NCBI GenBank assembly: GCA_002839445.1
Contig: PGYB01000005.1
Location: 124,001-188,000, forward strand
DNA length: 64,000 nt
Source of the DNA: Candidatus Riflebacteria bacterium HGW-Riflebacteria-1
Lineage (GTDB): Bacteria > Muiribacteriota > Ozemobacteria > Ozemobacterales > Ozemobacteraceae
Reading direction: 5' to 3'
Part shown: piece by piece, positions 43,266 through 52,444 of the stretch
Numbering within the stretch: the stretch's first letter is position 1
Layout: each line of letters starts with the position of its first letter
Made by a program: the position numbers and the translations under genes
Notes under the pieces: generated by a model
What the model was told of the DNA's origin: nothing
Database searches by the model: none
What the model saw: only the letters and a program-made list of their open reading frames with translations

Positions 43266-44696
43266 ATGTCACAGCAGGTTCGTGTGCGCTTTGCGCCTTC
43301 TCCAACTGGTTATCTTCACGTCGGTGGAGCCCGTACGGCTCTTTTTAACTGGCTTTTTGCCCGTAAGACCGGTGGCACTTTCGTGCTGCGCATCGAAGAT
43401 ACCGATGTTGAGCGCTCGACCCAGGAGTCAGTTGACGGCCTGCTGCGCGACATGAAATGGCTCGGCATGACCTGGGATGAAGGCCCCGAAGTCGGCGGCC
43501 CGCACGGCCCTTATTATCAGTCGCAGCGCCTCGAAATTTATCAGAAGTACGCGCGCCGCCTGCTCGATAACGGCGCGGCCTATCCCTGTTTCTGTAAAGA
43601 AGAAGAGCTCGAAGCCAAGCGCCAGAAGGCCGAAGAAGAGCATCGTTCGCTGCATTACGACGGAACCTGCCGCAATCTTGCAAAAGAAGAAGTCGCGCGG
43701 CGCATCGCTGCCGGCGAAACTTATGTTGTGCGTGTACGCGTTCCCGAAAAAGACTATGTGCTTGAAGATCTCGTGCGGGGCCGGGTTGAATGGAAATCCG
43801 AAACGCTCGGCGACTTTATCGTTCTGCGCTCAAGCGGTATGCCGGTTTATAATTTCTGCGTCGTCGTTGATGATGCAGATATGCAGATAACGCACGTGGT
43901 ACGGGCCGAAGAACATCTTACCAATACTCATCGTCAGCTGATTCTGTATGATGCGCTTGGTATCAAGCCGCCGACTTTCGCGCATGCTTCGCTGATTCTC
44001 GGCGAAGACAAGTCGAAGCTGTCAAAGCGCCATGGCGCTACAGCGGTCGGTCAGTATGCCGAAGACGGTTTTCTGCGCGAAGCAATGATTAACTTTCTCG
44101 CGCTTCTCGGCTGGAACGATGGCACTGATCGTGAGATCTACAGTGTCGCCGATTTGACCGAGTGTTTTTCGCTCGAGCGCATCAGCAAGTCGCCCGGCGT
44201 TTTCGATCATAACAAGCTGATCTGGATGAACGGTCAGCACCTGCGTGCGCTGACTGTCGACCAGCTGCTGCCACTGGTGATGCCATTCCTTAAAAAGGCC
44301 ATGCCTGATGACGCGCGCCTCGATAATCCAGAGGTGTTGCGCAAGCTGGTTGAGCTGATTCAGATCAAGATGAACACTTTGCTTGATGCTGTGCCGGTTG
44401 CCGAATCAATTTTGCGTGCCAGTCAGCCCGAAGATGAAGAGTCTATTGCCCTGGTCGGCACCGAAAAATCAAAGGTGCTTTTTGCCGCATTGGCCAAAGA
44501 ATTCGCAACCTGCGAATGGGTTAAAGACGGCTATAATGCCGCGATCAAGGCCGCCGGCAAAACTGCCGAAGCCAAGGGCAAGGACCTGTTCATGGCTATC
44601 CGCGCCAGGATCACTGGTTCCTGCCACGGCCCCGAACTCGTCGGCATTCTCGACGTCCTCGGCCGCGAAGAAGTAATCAACCGCCTCAACAGCTGA
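43266..44696 (+). CDS. gltX: Glutamyl-tRNA synthetase
   Basis: 476 residues of class I synthetase. The HIGH box is GYLHVGGAR near residue 15-23, KMSKS is KLSKRHG, and the family run 'IEDTDVERSTQE' is intact. It charges tRNA-Glu, and in many bacteria also tRNA-Gln. The gene starts two bases after the CBS-HutP stop codon, so translation is coupled. No transcript terminator with a U-tract is seen behind it, but a hairpin at 44739-44770 follows. Confidence 0.97.
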   Translation: MSQQVRVRFAPSPTGYLHVGGARTALFNWLFARKTGGTFVLRIEDTDVERSTQESVDGLLRDMKWLGMTWDEGPEVGGPHGPYYQSQRLEIYQKYARRLLDNGAAYPCFCKEEELEAKRQKAEEEHRSLHYDGTCRNLAKEEVARRIAAGETYVVRVRVPEKDYVLEDLVRGRVEWKSETLGDFIVLRSSGMPVYNFCVVVDDADMQITHVVRAEEHLTNTHRQLILYDALGIKPPTFAHASLILGEDKSKLSKRHGATAVGQYAEDGFLREAMINFLALLGWNDGTDREIYSVADLTECFSLERISKSPGVFDHNKLIWMNGQHLRALTVDQLLPLVMPFLKKAMPDDARLDNPEVLRKLVELIQIKMNTLLDAVPVAESILRASQPEDEESIALVGTEKSKVLFAALAKEFATCEWVKDGYNAAIKAAGKTAEAKGKDLFMAIRARITGSCHGPELVGILDVLGREEVINRLNS

Positions 44697-44698
44697 CT

Positions 44699-44770
44699 CG
44701 TCATTGCGAGCGGAGCGAAGCGGTATGCCAAAGGCAGCACATTTGCGCGTCATTCCTGTGGCGCAAATGT
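44699..44770. repeat. Short GCGAGCGGAGCGAAGC-type repeat and adjacent hairpin
   Basis: At 44699-44730 is a sequence (CGTCATTGCGAGCGGAGCGAAGCGG) of the dispersed GCGAG/GCGAAGC type seen at ends of transcripts in many bacteria. Directly after it, 44739-44748 and 44761-44770 form a perfect 10-base hairpin (ACATTTGCGC / GCGCAAATGT). Without a U-tract it is not a normal terminator. No second copy was found in the window. Confidence 0.5.
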
Positions 44771-44923
44771 ATAAGGCCATCCTTGGCCAAAAAGCTGGCT
44801 CTGAGCTAATCTCATTTTTATCGAATTTTGCAAGTTGCTCTAATGGCTTATAGTTTAATTGTCTCTCTGGAAATCTTTTTCCAGAAACTTACCCCTGCCT
44901 CCATGTAACGGAAATCTGGCTGA

Positions 44924-44970
44924 AATAAACAGTCTCCAGCTGGCACTAAGAACGTGCCGACTGGAGACTG
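44924..44970 (-). terminator. Terminator of the BON-domain gene
   Basis: Two stem halves, CAGTCTCCAG (44930-44939) with CTGGAGACTG (44961-44970), plus an inner 5-base pairing GGCAC/GTGCC. On the minus strand it is followed by TTTATTT and it lies 10 bases past the stop of the BON gene. Confidence 0.75.
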
Positions 44971-44980
44971 GCTTCGCTTC

Positions 44981-45757
44981 TTACTTTGTCTGGGGTTCCT
45001 GTATCGTCATTTCGTTTTTAACCGTTGTGACGCCATGAATGTCTGTTGCAAGTTTGGTTACAAGAGTCTTTTCTGCCTCGTTTTTTGCAGTTCCAGTGAC
45101 AGTAACCTCACCCTCACGTGCCACCACTTTGGTGTCAAGGTTGCTGGTTGATCGATGAGTTCGCAACGCAGTCTTTACCTGAGCTACGACCGATGCGTCA
45201 TCAATCTTTTCAGCCGGTGTTCTTTCTTCAACCTTGGGAGCTGCCGCCAGAGTCATCAAGTTTGTCACATCCTTCACCCCGTCGACATCCTTGGCGTATG
45301 CAGTGGTCAAATCTTTCTGAGCAGCGGTTGCAGCTTCACCTCTGAGTGTGACGATCCCATCTCTTACAGAAACCTTTGTTTTTCCGGCATTAACATGGCG
45401 ATGAAAATAGAGGTTCAGCTTCACCTTTTTTCCGATCCAGTAATCGGCTTTATCAGTCGCAACTTCAGCGACAGTAACAAGTTTGTTGTTAACGCTGGTC
45501 ACGCCGGGAACGTTTTCTGCGGTTTCCTGTGCCAGAAGACGCTGTGAATCAACGGCGACTGTTCCAGTCAGGGTGATAGCCCCATCTTTGGCCTCAGTGC
45601 TTATAGCCTCATCGCTGAGAAAAGCCCTGAAAACATAAGTTTTCTCGAAGTTCTCGACAATCAAATCATCACTTGCCGATGCATAAGCCGGAGCGCCGGC
45701 AAGACAAATAACGACAGCCGCAGAAAAACCAAATAAACACTTCAACATTTTATTCAT
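44981..45757 (-). CDS. Periplasmic protein with three BON domains (OsmY-like)
   Basis: 258 residues with a signal peptide (cleavage near AYASAS) and three BON repeats at about 28-100, 105-175 and 185-252. Each has the pattern 'DGAITLTGTV...AETAENVPGVTSVNN', 'DGIVTLRGEA...AKDVDGVKDVTN' and 'EGEVTVTGTAK...ATDIHGVTTVKN'. BON domains bind phospholipid or other periplasmic surfaces; OsmY protects against osmotic stress. AAAGGAATC precedes the ATG at 45757. It is monocistronic with its own terminator and a long leader (see 45758-46322). Confidence 0.9.
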   Translation of the reverse strand: MNKMLKCLFGFSAAVVICLAGAPAYASASDDLIVENFEKTYVFRAFLSDEAISTEAKDGAITLTGTVAVDSQRLLAQETAENVPGVTSVNNKLVTVAEVATDKADYWIGKKVKLNLYFHRHVNAGKTKVSVRDGIVTLRGEAATAAQKDLTTAYAKDVDGVKDVTNLMTLAAAPKVEERTPAEKIDDASVVAQVKTALRTHRSTSNLDTKVVAREGEVTVTGTAKNEAEKTLVTKLATDIHGVTTVKNEMTIQEPQTK

Positions 45758-46322
45758 TATGATTCCTTTTTAAATCAGTTTAGATAGAGAGCATGCCTCT
45801 TTTAATATGAGCCTCTTTCAAAAGACCATCCCTGCGAAGATTCCCCCTCCTTTCGGCCGGGTTGCAAAGCCACTACCCGACCTCCCCGGCAAGCAGCATG
45901 CAGAAAATTTTCGCCAGACCTGCATGACAGTTAAAAGATACTCCTGCTCTTAGCGCCGCGAAATCCATGGTTAACCCCGGAAAAATGGTTATAACAAACC
46001 AATTGCCGGAAATAGTTGTACGGGATAATTATGTCTTTGCGGCGGAAGCAGGTTTGCAGGTGAGTGGCAAAATCTCAAGCGCCCACCGGGGCAATGAAGA
46101 TTCTCTCAGGCTGATGGCGGCAAAAAGAGCGGAAAAAGGCCTTTTAAACGGTTTTCAAGGCAGAACGCCGTCTGCGAGGTTTGTGGGGCTGGATTGTGGA
46201 CTCTGTGGCCGCAGGCAGGAGTTTCAAGAGGTTTCGGACGGCTAAAAAGCCAAAACGGCCATGGAGCTTCATTGACGGTGGGCTGAAATGATGAGTGATG
46301 AGATCATGACATCGCCAATATG
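45758..46322. other. Long non-coding stretch upstream of the BON gene
   Basis: About 560 bases without a supported gene. Read on the minus strand, 45830-45892 is GC-rich and structured (runs GGTCGGGTAGTGG, CCCGGCCGAAAGGAGGGGG) and lies in what should be the 5' leader of the BON gene, so a regulatory RNA element is possible. It does not fit a known riboswitch that I can name. A plus frame at 45967-46245 has no RBS or homology and is left out. Confidence 0.35.
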
Positions 46323-46595
46323 TCACTTAAGCAGATCCTTCATCATTTCATCAACATCTGTATATGACTTGCCTTTGGCAGGTTTTTTCTTCATTTTCTG
46401 CACTTCTTCAATAGCGGCTATTGTTTCGGCACTGGGATTCAACTTCAATTCAAACGGAATTCTACGCTCTCTGATTGCCTGTCTCAAAAACATGTTTACC
46501 GCTGTCGTCATATCCAGCCCAAACTCGGCAAAAAGATGCTGTGCCTGCTGTTTTATTTTGCTATCCATGCGAATGTTCATACTGGTGTTTGTCAT
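46323..46595 (-). CDS. RelB/DinJ-type antitoxin
   Basis: 90 residues of the RelB/DinJ family: 'SMNIRMDSKIKQQAQHLFAEFGLDMTTAVNMFL' pattern with a ribbon-helix-helix N-terminus and a disordered tail that normally wraps the toxin. AAAGGAG lies before the ATG. The toxin (RelE/YafQ) that normally follows at once on the same strand is missing; the next 500 bases code for nothing like it. So it is an orphan antitoxin or the remains of a toxin-antitoxin pair. The DNA is AT-rich compared with its surroundings. Confidence 0.88.
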   Translation of the reverse strand: MTNTSMNIRMDSKIKQQAQHLFAEFGLDMTTAVNMFLRQAIRERRIPFELKLNPSAETIAAIEEVQKMKKKPAKGKSYTDVDEMMKDLLK

Positions 46596-46764
46596 AAAAA
46601 CTCCTTTTGCTATTATTATAGCATAAGTATGCTTAATGTAACTACAATAGGCATATTTTTTAATTGTTCTCTATTCGCGAATAGCGCAAATAGTTTTATA
46701 AAGAGATTCTGGCGTTCCAAAAACGACTGTTTATGCAATGGTCACTTTGTTGGCGCATACTGGA

Positions 46765-47877
46765 TCATTGTTTCAGAGCATAGGCGGTGCTGCGACTACC
46801 GCCAGGGAGTTTCTTCAGGATTTGTTTTTCCAGCAGATCCTTGATGTCACGAAGAGCTGTGTCCTGGGAACATTTGCATATTTTAGCCCATTTTGAAGAT
46901 GTCAGCGTACCTTCAAAACCCTCCAACAGCTTGTTGAGCATTTTCTGCTGTCTTTCATTCTCAAGTTTTGAGGCGTTATGCAGCCAGAAGTTATGTTTGA
47001 AAATTACCTTCTCAAGCATTGTTTCGGATGCTTTTATGGCATTCAGCAAACAATTTAAAAACCATTCCAGCCAGCATGTAACATCGAGCGAACTTTTCTG
47101 AGTTTTCTCCAAAACCTCGTAATATTGTTTTCTTTCGCTTCGGATTTGTGAAGACATGCTATAAAAGCGATAAGATTGGCCGTCTGATTGAGCCAGGATC
47201 ATATCTGCCAAAGCACGAGCAATTCTGCCATTGCCATCGTCAAAAGGATGGAGGGTAACAAACCATAGATGAGCCAAAGCAGATTTTATTACCAGATCGA
47301 TATTCTGTTTGTTATTGAACCAGTGCAGAAAAGCTGTCATTTCGCTTTCCAGGAGTTCTGCTGCGGGTGCCTGATAATGAACTTTTTCTTTGCCGATTGA
47401 ACCAGAGACAACCTGCATCGGGCCTGATGAATCATCTCTGAATTTACCAACCTGGACTTTAAACATGCCACTATATCCTGTTGGGAAAAGGGTGTTGTGC
47501 CAACCAGAAATTCTTTCTCTGGTCAAAGGTTGATTGAAGTTATTAGTGGCATCAATCATCACTTCGACAACTGCATCAACGTTTCTGTCTGATGAAACAA
47601 GACCGGAAACATTTAAGCCAAGTCGCCTGGCAATTGAAGATCTAACCTGATTTATATCAAGAATCTCCCCTTCAATTCCAGTAGAATTTAAAACATCTTG
47701 GGTCAGAATTTCAAGGTTTGCCTGGTTTTTTAGGGCGAACCCTAAAACGCTCATTTTTCCGACGATGCGACCCTGCAGATTTCTAACTTCAGTTAGTAGA
47801 GTCAGCAGTTTTTCTGTTTCCCAGAAAAAGTTGGGCCAGTCTGGCTTTTGGTAAATATATTTTTCTATTCGCCGCAT
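46765..47877 (-). CDS. Fic-family protein with N-terminal DUF4172 and inhibitory motif
   Basis: 370 residues: an N-terminal DUF4172-like domain, an inhibitory motif STGIEG (65-70) of the (S/T)xxxE(G/N) type that blocks ATP in the active site (class II Fic), the catalytic HPFDDGNGRIAR (210-221), and a C-terminal winged-helix-like end ('KWAKICKCSQDTALRDIKDLLEK'). Fic proteins usually move AMP from ATP to a target Ser, Thr or Tyr. All core residues (His, Asn, Arg) are present, so the enzyme should be active once relieved. No RBS is seen and the start is weak. It is near the RelB-type gene but 170 bases away and likely separate. AT-rich; probably acquired. Confidence 0.9.
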   Translation of the reverse strand: MRRIEKYIYQKPDWPNFFWETEKLLTLLTEVRNLQGRIVGKMSVLGFALKNQANLEILTQDVLNSTGIEGEILDINQVRSSIARRLGLNVSGLVSSDRNVDAVVEVMIDATNNFNQPLTRERISGWHNTLFPTGYSGMFKVQVGKFRDDSSGPMQVVSGSIGKEKVHYQAPAAELLESEMTAFLHWFNNKQNIDLVIKSALAHLWFVTLHPFDDGNGRIARALADMILAQSDGQSYRFYSMSSQIRSERKQYYEVLEKTQKSSLDVTCWLEWFLNCLLNAIKASETMLEKVIFKHNFWLHNASKLENERQQKMLNKLLEGFEGTLTSSKWAKICKCSQDTALRDIKDLLEKQILKKLPGGSRSTAYALKQ

Positions 47878-48101
47878 AATTTAATGAGAATATAATGATT
47901 TTTCACCGCATAGTCAAGTTTTAAGCCAAATGCGATTCATTGAAGCAGGTTTATTCTTATGCAGAGCCAGTTTCAAGAGTTGAGGAATGCTTGATAAAGA
48001 ACCTTGAGTTACTTGATGCAGCGTGAGAAAATTATGGAAAGAGACGATTTAAGGCAAGACAGAGTATTGTTTTGAACAGGTAGTTCAAAGAGGGAGGACT
48101 T

Positions 48102-49379
48102 ATGAGTAATACAAGAATTGACCGGATAGGGTTCGCGGGGCAGCTGCAGAAGGTGATCGAGCAGTTGCGCGAAGAGAGTCAGGGCGTGGTCGGGCGGTTG
48201 CCGACGCTCAAAAAGAGTTTTGAAGAGGCTGAAGATATCATCAGGGGCTTTGTCAAAGATCTCGAAGAGCTGCCGCGCGTCTGCGTTGTCGGGTCGACGG
48301 GCATGGGCAAAAGCACGCTGATCAATCACATTCTCGATATGCCGGTTGCAGCTACTGATGCGGTTTTTTCGACGACCCGGCATGCGCAGTCGTATTTTTA
48401 TCCTGAAAACGCGCCGGTGTGCGAAATTGTCGATACGCGCGGGCTGAACGAGGTTTTTAACCAGGTCGAAGCCGAAAAGCAGCTTATCGAAGAACTCGCT
48501 TCACGGCGTCCGCACCTGATTCTTTTCGTCTGTGATGCGGTCGGGCGGGCTGGTATCGACCGTGAACTGACCTTTCTCAAGCATTTGCTTGACCATTGTT
48601 CGAACCTGTTTCATCGCGAAGTCGGCTGCCTGATTCTTGCCAATCGCTGCGACGGCATTGCGCCGTCCGGCTTTGGCAATCTGCCCGGGCATCCATGGCA
48701 GGTCTCGCAGAAAAGCGACAACCCGCGCATGGTCGAAAAGCGCAAATACATAAAAGAAAAGCTTGAACTGATCAAAAAGGTGGTTGCCAGCACTGGTTTC
48801 AGGCGCGTGCCGGAAGTACTGCCCGCCGCCATGCTGTGGCAGCCCGAAAAAAAATTCTGGAACCGGGAAGAGATAATGGCCGAAGTTTTCCGGCAGTCAC
48901 CAACCAACGTGCTGTTCGCTTTTGGCCAGCTTGAGCAGATGTCTGCCAATATCAACAAAACCCTCGAACTGATCGCGCAGGAAATCATCATCAAATTTTC
49001 GATCGTCAGCGCCACCATCTGCTGGAACCCTTTTCCGGTGCCCGATGCTTTTGTGCTGATGCCGATTCAGGTTGCCATGATCAACGCTGTAAAGGCGATG
49101 AAAATGACCGGCACCCTTGATGCAGCTGGGATAATGAAGATCGTCGGCCTCGCTTCGCAGGCGGGTAGAATGGCCGCCAACGCCATTCTCAAGATTGTGC
49201 CCGGGGTTGGCCAGGCAATTAACTCCACGGTTGCCGCTACTGTCACCTACGGTCTCGGCCGCATCGCGATAGCACACTATATCTACGGCTGGGGTCCCGA
49301 CAAACTGGCCGCTCTCGCCGACTTTGCGCAGTTCCGCGAAGAAGTCGAAAAGTTTCTTGCCGGCCGTTTTAAGAAGTAA
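48102..49379 (+). CDS. P-loop GTPase with C-terminal DUF697-like membrane domain
   Basis: 425 residues. G1 GSTGMGKST (64-72), G3 DTRG (111-114), G4 NRCD (181-184) in place of NKxD. An N-terminal helical segment precedes the GTPase. The C-terminal 140 residues have hydrophobic helices ('VLMPIQVAMINAVKAMKM', 'AANAILKIVPGVGQAINSTVA') reminiscent of the DUF697 tail found in membrane-linked GTPases of the Era/IRG-like group. GGGAGGAC precedes the ATG. It converges with the next gene (30 bases apart). The two genes are different in sequence but share the layout. A membrane-remodelling or stress role is possible; no substrate is known. Confidence 0.75.
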   Translation: MSNTRIDRIGFAGQLQKVIEQLREESQGVVGRLPTLKKSFEEAEDIIRGFVKDLEELPRVCVVGSTGMGKSTLINHILDMPVAATDAVFSTTRHAQSYFYPENAPVCEIVDTRGLNEVFNQVEAEKQLIEELASRRPHLILFVCDAVGRAGIDRELTFLKHLLDHCSNLFHREVGCLILANRCDGIAPSGFGNLPGHPWQVSQKSDNPRMVEKRKYIKEKLELIKKVVASTGFRRVPEVLPAAMLWQPEKKFWNREEIMAEVFRQSPTNVLFAFGQLEQMSANINKTLELIAQEIIIKFSIVSATICWNPFPVPDAFVLMPIQVAMINAVKAMKMTGTLDAAGIMKIVGLASQAGRMAANAILKIVPGVGQAINSTVAATVTYGLGRIAIAHYIYGWGPDKLAALADFAQFREEVEKFLAGRFKK

Positions 49380-49409
49380 GGCCATTTCTGGTGCCCAGCT
49401 GGCTGCCGG

Positions 49410-51041
49410 CTATCTGGTTTCACGGTGAAACCTGATCTCGCTGGCCAGGCGCCCGGCGGTCATCTTTTCGCGTGCCCTGACAAAGATTTCGAGGCTCTTT
49501 ACAAGGTTTTTGCGGTTTTCTTTTTCGGTTTCGAGTTTTGCCTGCAGGTTGTAGACGGTCTGCGCGAAAAGGCGCTCGACGTCGATAACCTTCTGACGGC
49601 ATGCCGGGTTGCTTTTGGCGAGCTTGAGCAGAAGCCGGTATGACTGCAGCATCTTTGCCGCATTCATCATCGCTGTGCCGGCGTTGACAGTTGAAGCCAT
49701 GTAGGAGATGGCAATGCCGCTGCTGGCACCGGCGAGTAGCCCGGCTGAACCGACGAGAACCAGAGTTCCTCCGAAAATGCCGAAGCCACCGGCTGCCAGC
49801 GAACCAAGCCCCAGCCAGGCGAGACCGGCGTTGGCGGCTGCAGCACCTTTGAGCCCGAACAGGGTAGCACCGATCCAGCCGCCGACGGCCGGAGCCAGCC
49901 ACCACATGCCGAGTCCGGCCAGAGTGCCAAAAATGCTGATTTTAAACAGGTTTTTCCAGCTGAACCATGAGCTCTGCAGCTCTTTTCCCAGAGCAGCGAA
50001 TTCTTTCTGAAAGCTTTTGATTTCGTCGGCATTAAAGCTGAAATAGCTGATCAGCACTTCCTGCATGCTGTTGTTTAAGCGGTTCTGGTCAAATTTGATG
50101 GTTTCCTTGTCGTCGGCAGAAAACGGTATATATGGCGCAAAAGTCAGCAGATTCTGCAGTATGATCTGTCTCTGCAATGGTTCGGTCGGCAGGTTGCCGA
50201 TACTGTTGAAATCGAGCGGCCGGTACTTGACCTGCCCACGAAACTGTTCGAGCCAGCGCCGCTTCTTCTGCTGCAGTTCAGGCTTGTCTGCATCGGCAGC
50301 GATGTCGTTTTCTATCGCCCTGACCTGTATTGCCACGACTTTCTGGAACATGTCGAGGCTGAGGCTGAGGTCACGCAGAATCTGGTCGGGATTGCCCGAA
50401 AAGTCGTCGTTAAGGCACTCTTTAATGACGTCGAGATTCCATGGTTCGGCGCCTTTATACCATTCCAGACAGGTCGGCTCGACCAGTCGCAGTTCGGCGC
50501 GGCACATGCGCGGAAACAGGCTGATAATCTGACTGAGGCGGTTGTTGATGTTTTTGCCCTTGTCGCTGCGCAGGTTAGGCCATGTTTCGGGCAAATTCTC
50601 AAAGCCGGCCGGTTCGATCAGATCCATTTTGTTGGCAATGATGCAGATTTTGGGGTCGAGCCGGGTTTTTTCGAATATTTCGGCGAGCATCTGCTCGAGC
50701 GCGGCAAACTGCGTGTCGAGTTCTTTGCGCAGTGAGCCATCCATGCACCAGATAATGATGCCGGGCGCGAGGTCCAGTATCAGCTGCCTGACATTCTGCC
50801 AGGTTTCGGTGACAGCGCCGATTTCGTCGGTGCCGCGGGTGTCGATGATGATAAGATGCTCGCCGATTTTGTAGCCGGTAGTATCCTGAGTGCCAGCACT
50901 GACATGGCTGACACCGGCGACTTCATGGCTGGCGAGGTGGTTGATCAGAGATGATTTTCCGGCTCCTGAGCTGCCGATAACCAGCGCCAGGTTCTGTTCG
51001 CTGCGACTTGCCAGCAACTGCTTGAGGTTAAATGAATCCAT
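49410..51041 (-). CDS. P-loop GTPase with Gly/Ala-rich hydrophobic tail
   Basis: 543 residues. G1 GSSGAGKSS (23-31), G3 DTRG (67-70), G4 NKMD (137-140). A long helical middle (about 200-370) leads to a hydrophobic Gly/Ala-rich block of about 90 residues near 380-465 ('GTLAGLGMWWLAPAVGGWIG', 'GLAWLGLGSLAAGGFGIFGG') that would insert in or bridge membranes, then a charged coiled end. It looks like a dynamin-like or membrane-tethered GTPase. It converges with the gene above and is not in an operon. The 3' end contains a 17-base palindrome (49416-49432), possibly a terminator. Confidence 0.7.
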   Translation of the reverse strand: MDSFNLKQLLASRSEQNLALVIGSSGAGKSSLINHLASHEVAGVSHVSAGTQDTTGYKIGEHLIIIDTRGTDEIGAVTETWQNVRQLILDLAPGIIIWCMDGSLRKELDTQFAALEQMLAEIFEKTRLDPKICIIANKMDLIEPAGFENLPETWPNLRSDKGKNINNRLSQIISLFPRMCRAELRLVEPTCLEWYKGAEPWNLDVIKECLNDDFSGNPDQILRDLSLSLDMFQKVVAIQVRAIENDIAADADKPELQQKKRRWLEQFRGQVKYRPLDFNSIGNLPTEPLQRQIILQNLLTFAPYIPFSADDKETIKFDQNRLNNSMQEVLISYFSFNADEIKSFQKEFAALGKELQSSWFSWKNLFKISIFGTLAGLGMWWLAPAVGGWIGATLFGLKGAAAANAGLAWLGLGSLAAGGFGIFGGTLVLVGSAGLLAGASSGIAISYMASTVNAGTAMMNAAKMLQSYRLLLKLAKSNPACRQKVIDVERLFAQTVYNLQAKLETEKENRKNLVKSLEIFVRAREKMTAGRLASEIRFHRETR

Positions 51042-51232
51042 TTTCTCAATCCTCGACGGGGCAGATGTAACGCCTGACTATGTGGTTTTATATAAACAGC
51101 ATGCCACAACCATGACCCGATATTCAAGGAAACTGCCATGCTAAAGTTGGCCCCGAAATGGTATGTCTCTGTCAACAATGACCGATAATTTGCAAATGCA
51201 TATTTGCCAGAGGGCTTGCTGCTGTTAAAAAG

Positions 51233-51484
51233 TCATTCGTAGGAATGCTTAATCGAAGCCTTTAAACCCTGTTCGGCAAGTTCCCTTTCAACTTCGCCGA
51301 CGACAAAAGTGCCCAGCTTGATTTTAACTTTTTCAACAATTTTGCTGTCGACCATTTCTTTAAGAGTGCTTTCGGGCATCATTGCAACCAGCGCTTCCGG
51401 CATGTTGTGACGGCTGGCGTAAATTTTCGCAACTTCGTTATAGTTCCCAATTTCAATATCGAGGCAAAGTTTGATTTTCGGCAT
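51233..51484 (-). CDS. Small conserved-looking protein of unknown function
   Basis: 83 residues starting MPKIKLCLDIEIGNYNEV. The ATG at 51484 is chosen because GAGGTG lies 4-9 bases before it, which rules out the in-frame GTG at 51490. It is charged, helical, with no cysteine pair or membrane segment. There are 191 bases without a gene between it and the GTPase. No family is recognised. The RBS and the regular amphipathic pattern support it being a real gene. Confidence 0.6.
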   Translation of the reverse strand: MPKIKLCLDIEIGNYNEVAKIYASRHNMPEALVAMMPESTLKEMVDSKIVEKVKIKLGTFVVGEVERELAEQGLKASIKHSYE

Positions 51485-51643
51485 AAACACCTCATTCTAC
51501 AATTGTTTGTTAGCATAGTCCGGCTGATAAATTATCATAACCCGTCGTAAAAGTCATTGATGATCGGGAAGGCGGCGAAGACAGGCCATAGTTGTGCACA
51601 GAAGCTGATCAGATTTCGTGGCGGGCGTGTCCTGGATGAAAGA

Positions 51644-52444
51644 TTAGGCGCTGTCTGCCGGCGTTGCGATGTCCTGAAAATCTGACTGCTGCCGCGCCAG
51701 CAGGTAATGGCGGGCGGCGATGAAGGCGGCTGACAGTTCGAGTATGACAAGCACTCGCATGCTTGGCTGCACGGTTTTTCCTGACAACCAGGCTGTGAGA
51801 AGAATCAGGGTGAACCAGGCCGGCATCGCCAGCCGGGCGCATCGCGTCGAAGAAGGTTGCGTTCCGGTCGATAAGGCGCCGAAGACTGCAGATAGAATTA
51901 TCAGCGCTCCTTCCATCCAGGAGCAGCCGTGCTGAACATGCATGTAAGCGCCGGCAAGGCAGGCAATGAGCATCACTAAAGCAGCTGCCGCCGTATAAAA
52001 TTCGTTGCGCATGTTCGTGTGAAACCGGGCGGATATTATTGAGCAGAGCCATATTGCCAGAACAGTCGCGAACAATCCTTCTGCTGAGCCGATAGAAAGG
52101 GCATATACCGAAAGGCACAACAGTGACCCGATATGGCCGATATCAGCAGCTCGCGCGTCTGTATTTCTGTTTCTGAAGAGAGCCCATATAGAGAGAACCG
52201 ACACGCTCAGTGCCAGCGGTAGTCCTGGCCAGTCAAATTCAGCCGGTCGCCATGATACCGGGCCTTCCGCCAGCATGTATTCAATCATCCAGCCGCCGGG
52301 TTCACCAGAATAACGAAACACCATGGCGAGAGCAAACAGGCTTATTTGCAGCAGCCAGGCTGAGATGGCAGCCAGCTGGCTGGACACACTTCCGGCCGCC
52401 TCGGTATTACAATCTTTGTTGTCAGCTGAACCCAGTTCCGTCAT
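51644..52444 (-). CDS. Polytopic membrane protein of unknown function
   Basis: 266 residues with about seven membrane helices (for example 'AWLLQISLFALAMVF', 'LALSVSVLSIWALF', 'ALVMLIACLAGAYMHV', 'WFTLILLTAWLSG') and a short hydrophilic tail. No domain or transport signature is recognised. There is no obvious partner gene. Confidence 0.55.
   Translation of the reverse strand: MTELGSADNKDCNTEAAGSVSSQLAAISAWLLQISLFALAMVFRYSGEPGGWMIEYMLAEGPVSWRPAEFDWPGLPLALSVSVLSIWALFRNRNTDARAADIGHIGSLLCLSVYALSIGSAEGLFATVLAIWLCSIISARFHTNMRNEFYTAAAALVMLIACLAGAYMHVQHGCSWMEGALIILSAVFGALSTGTQPSSTRCARLAMPAWFTLILLTAWLSGKTVQPSMRVLVILELSAAFIAARHYLLARQQSDFQDIATPADSA

Noticed and set aside
45830..45900. A cyclic-di-GMP (GEMM) riboswitch
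   Set aside because: The plus strand has GCAAAGCC but lacks the GGCAAACC partner segment and tetraloop receptor of the class.
45967..46245. A 92-codon plus-strand frame
   Set aside because: No RBS, no homology, and it sits in a structured non-coding stretch.
46144..46326. Minus-strand frame that overlaps the RelB-type stop, considered as the missing toxin
   Set aside because: At 60 residues it is too short for RelE/YafQ and shows none of their residues.
49416..49432. A 17-base palindrome at the end of the second GTPase gene as an operator
   Set aside because: It lies inside the coding end and near a convergent junction, where a weak terminator or chance is the simpler reading.
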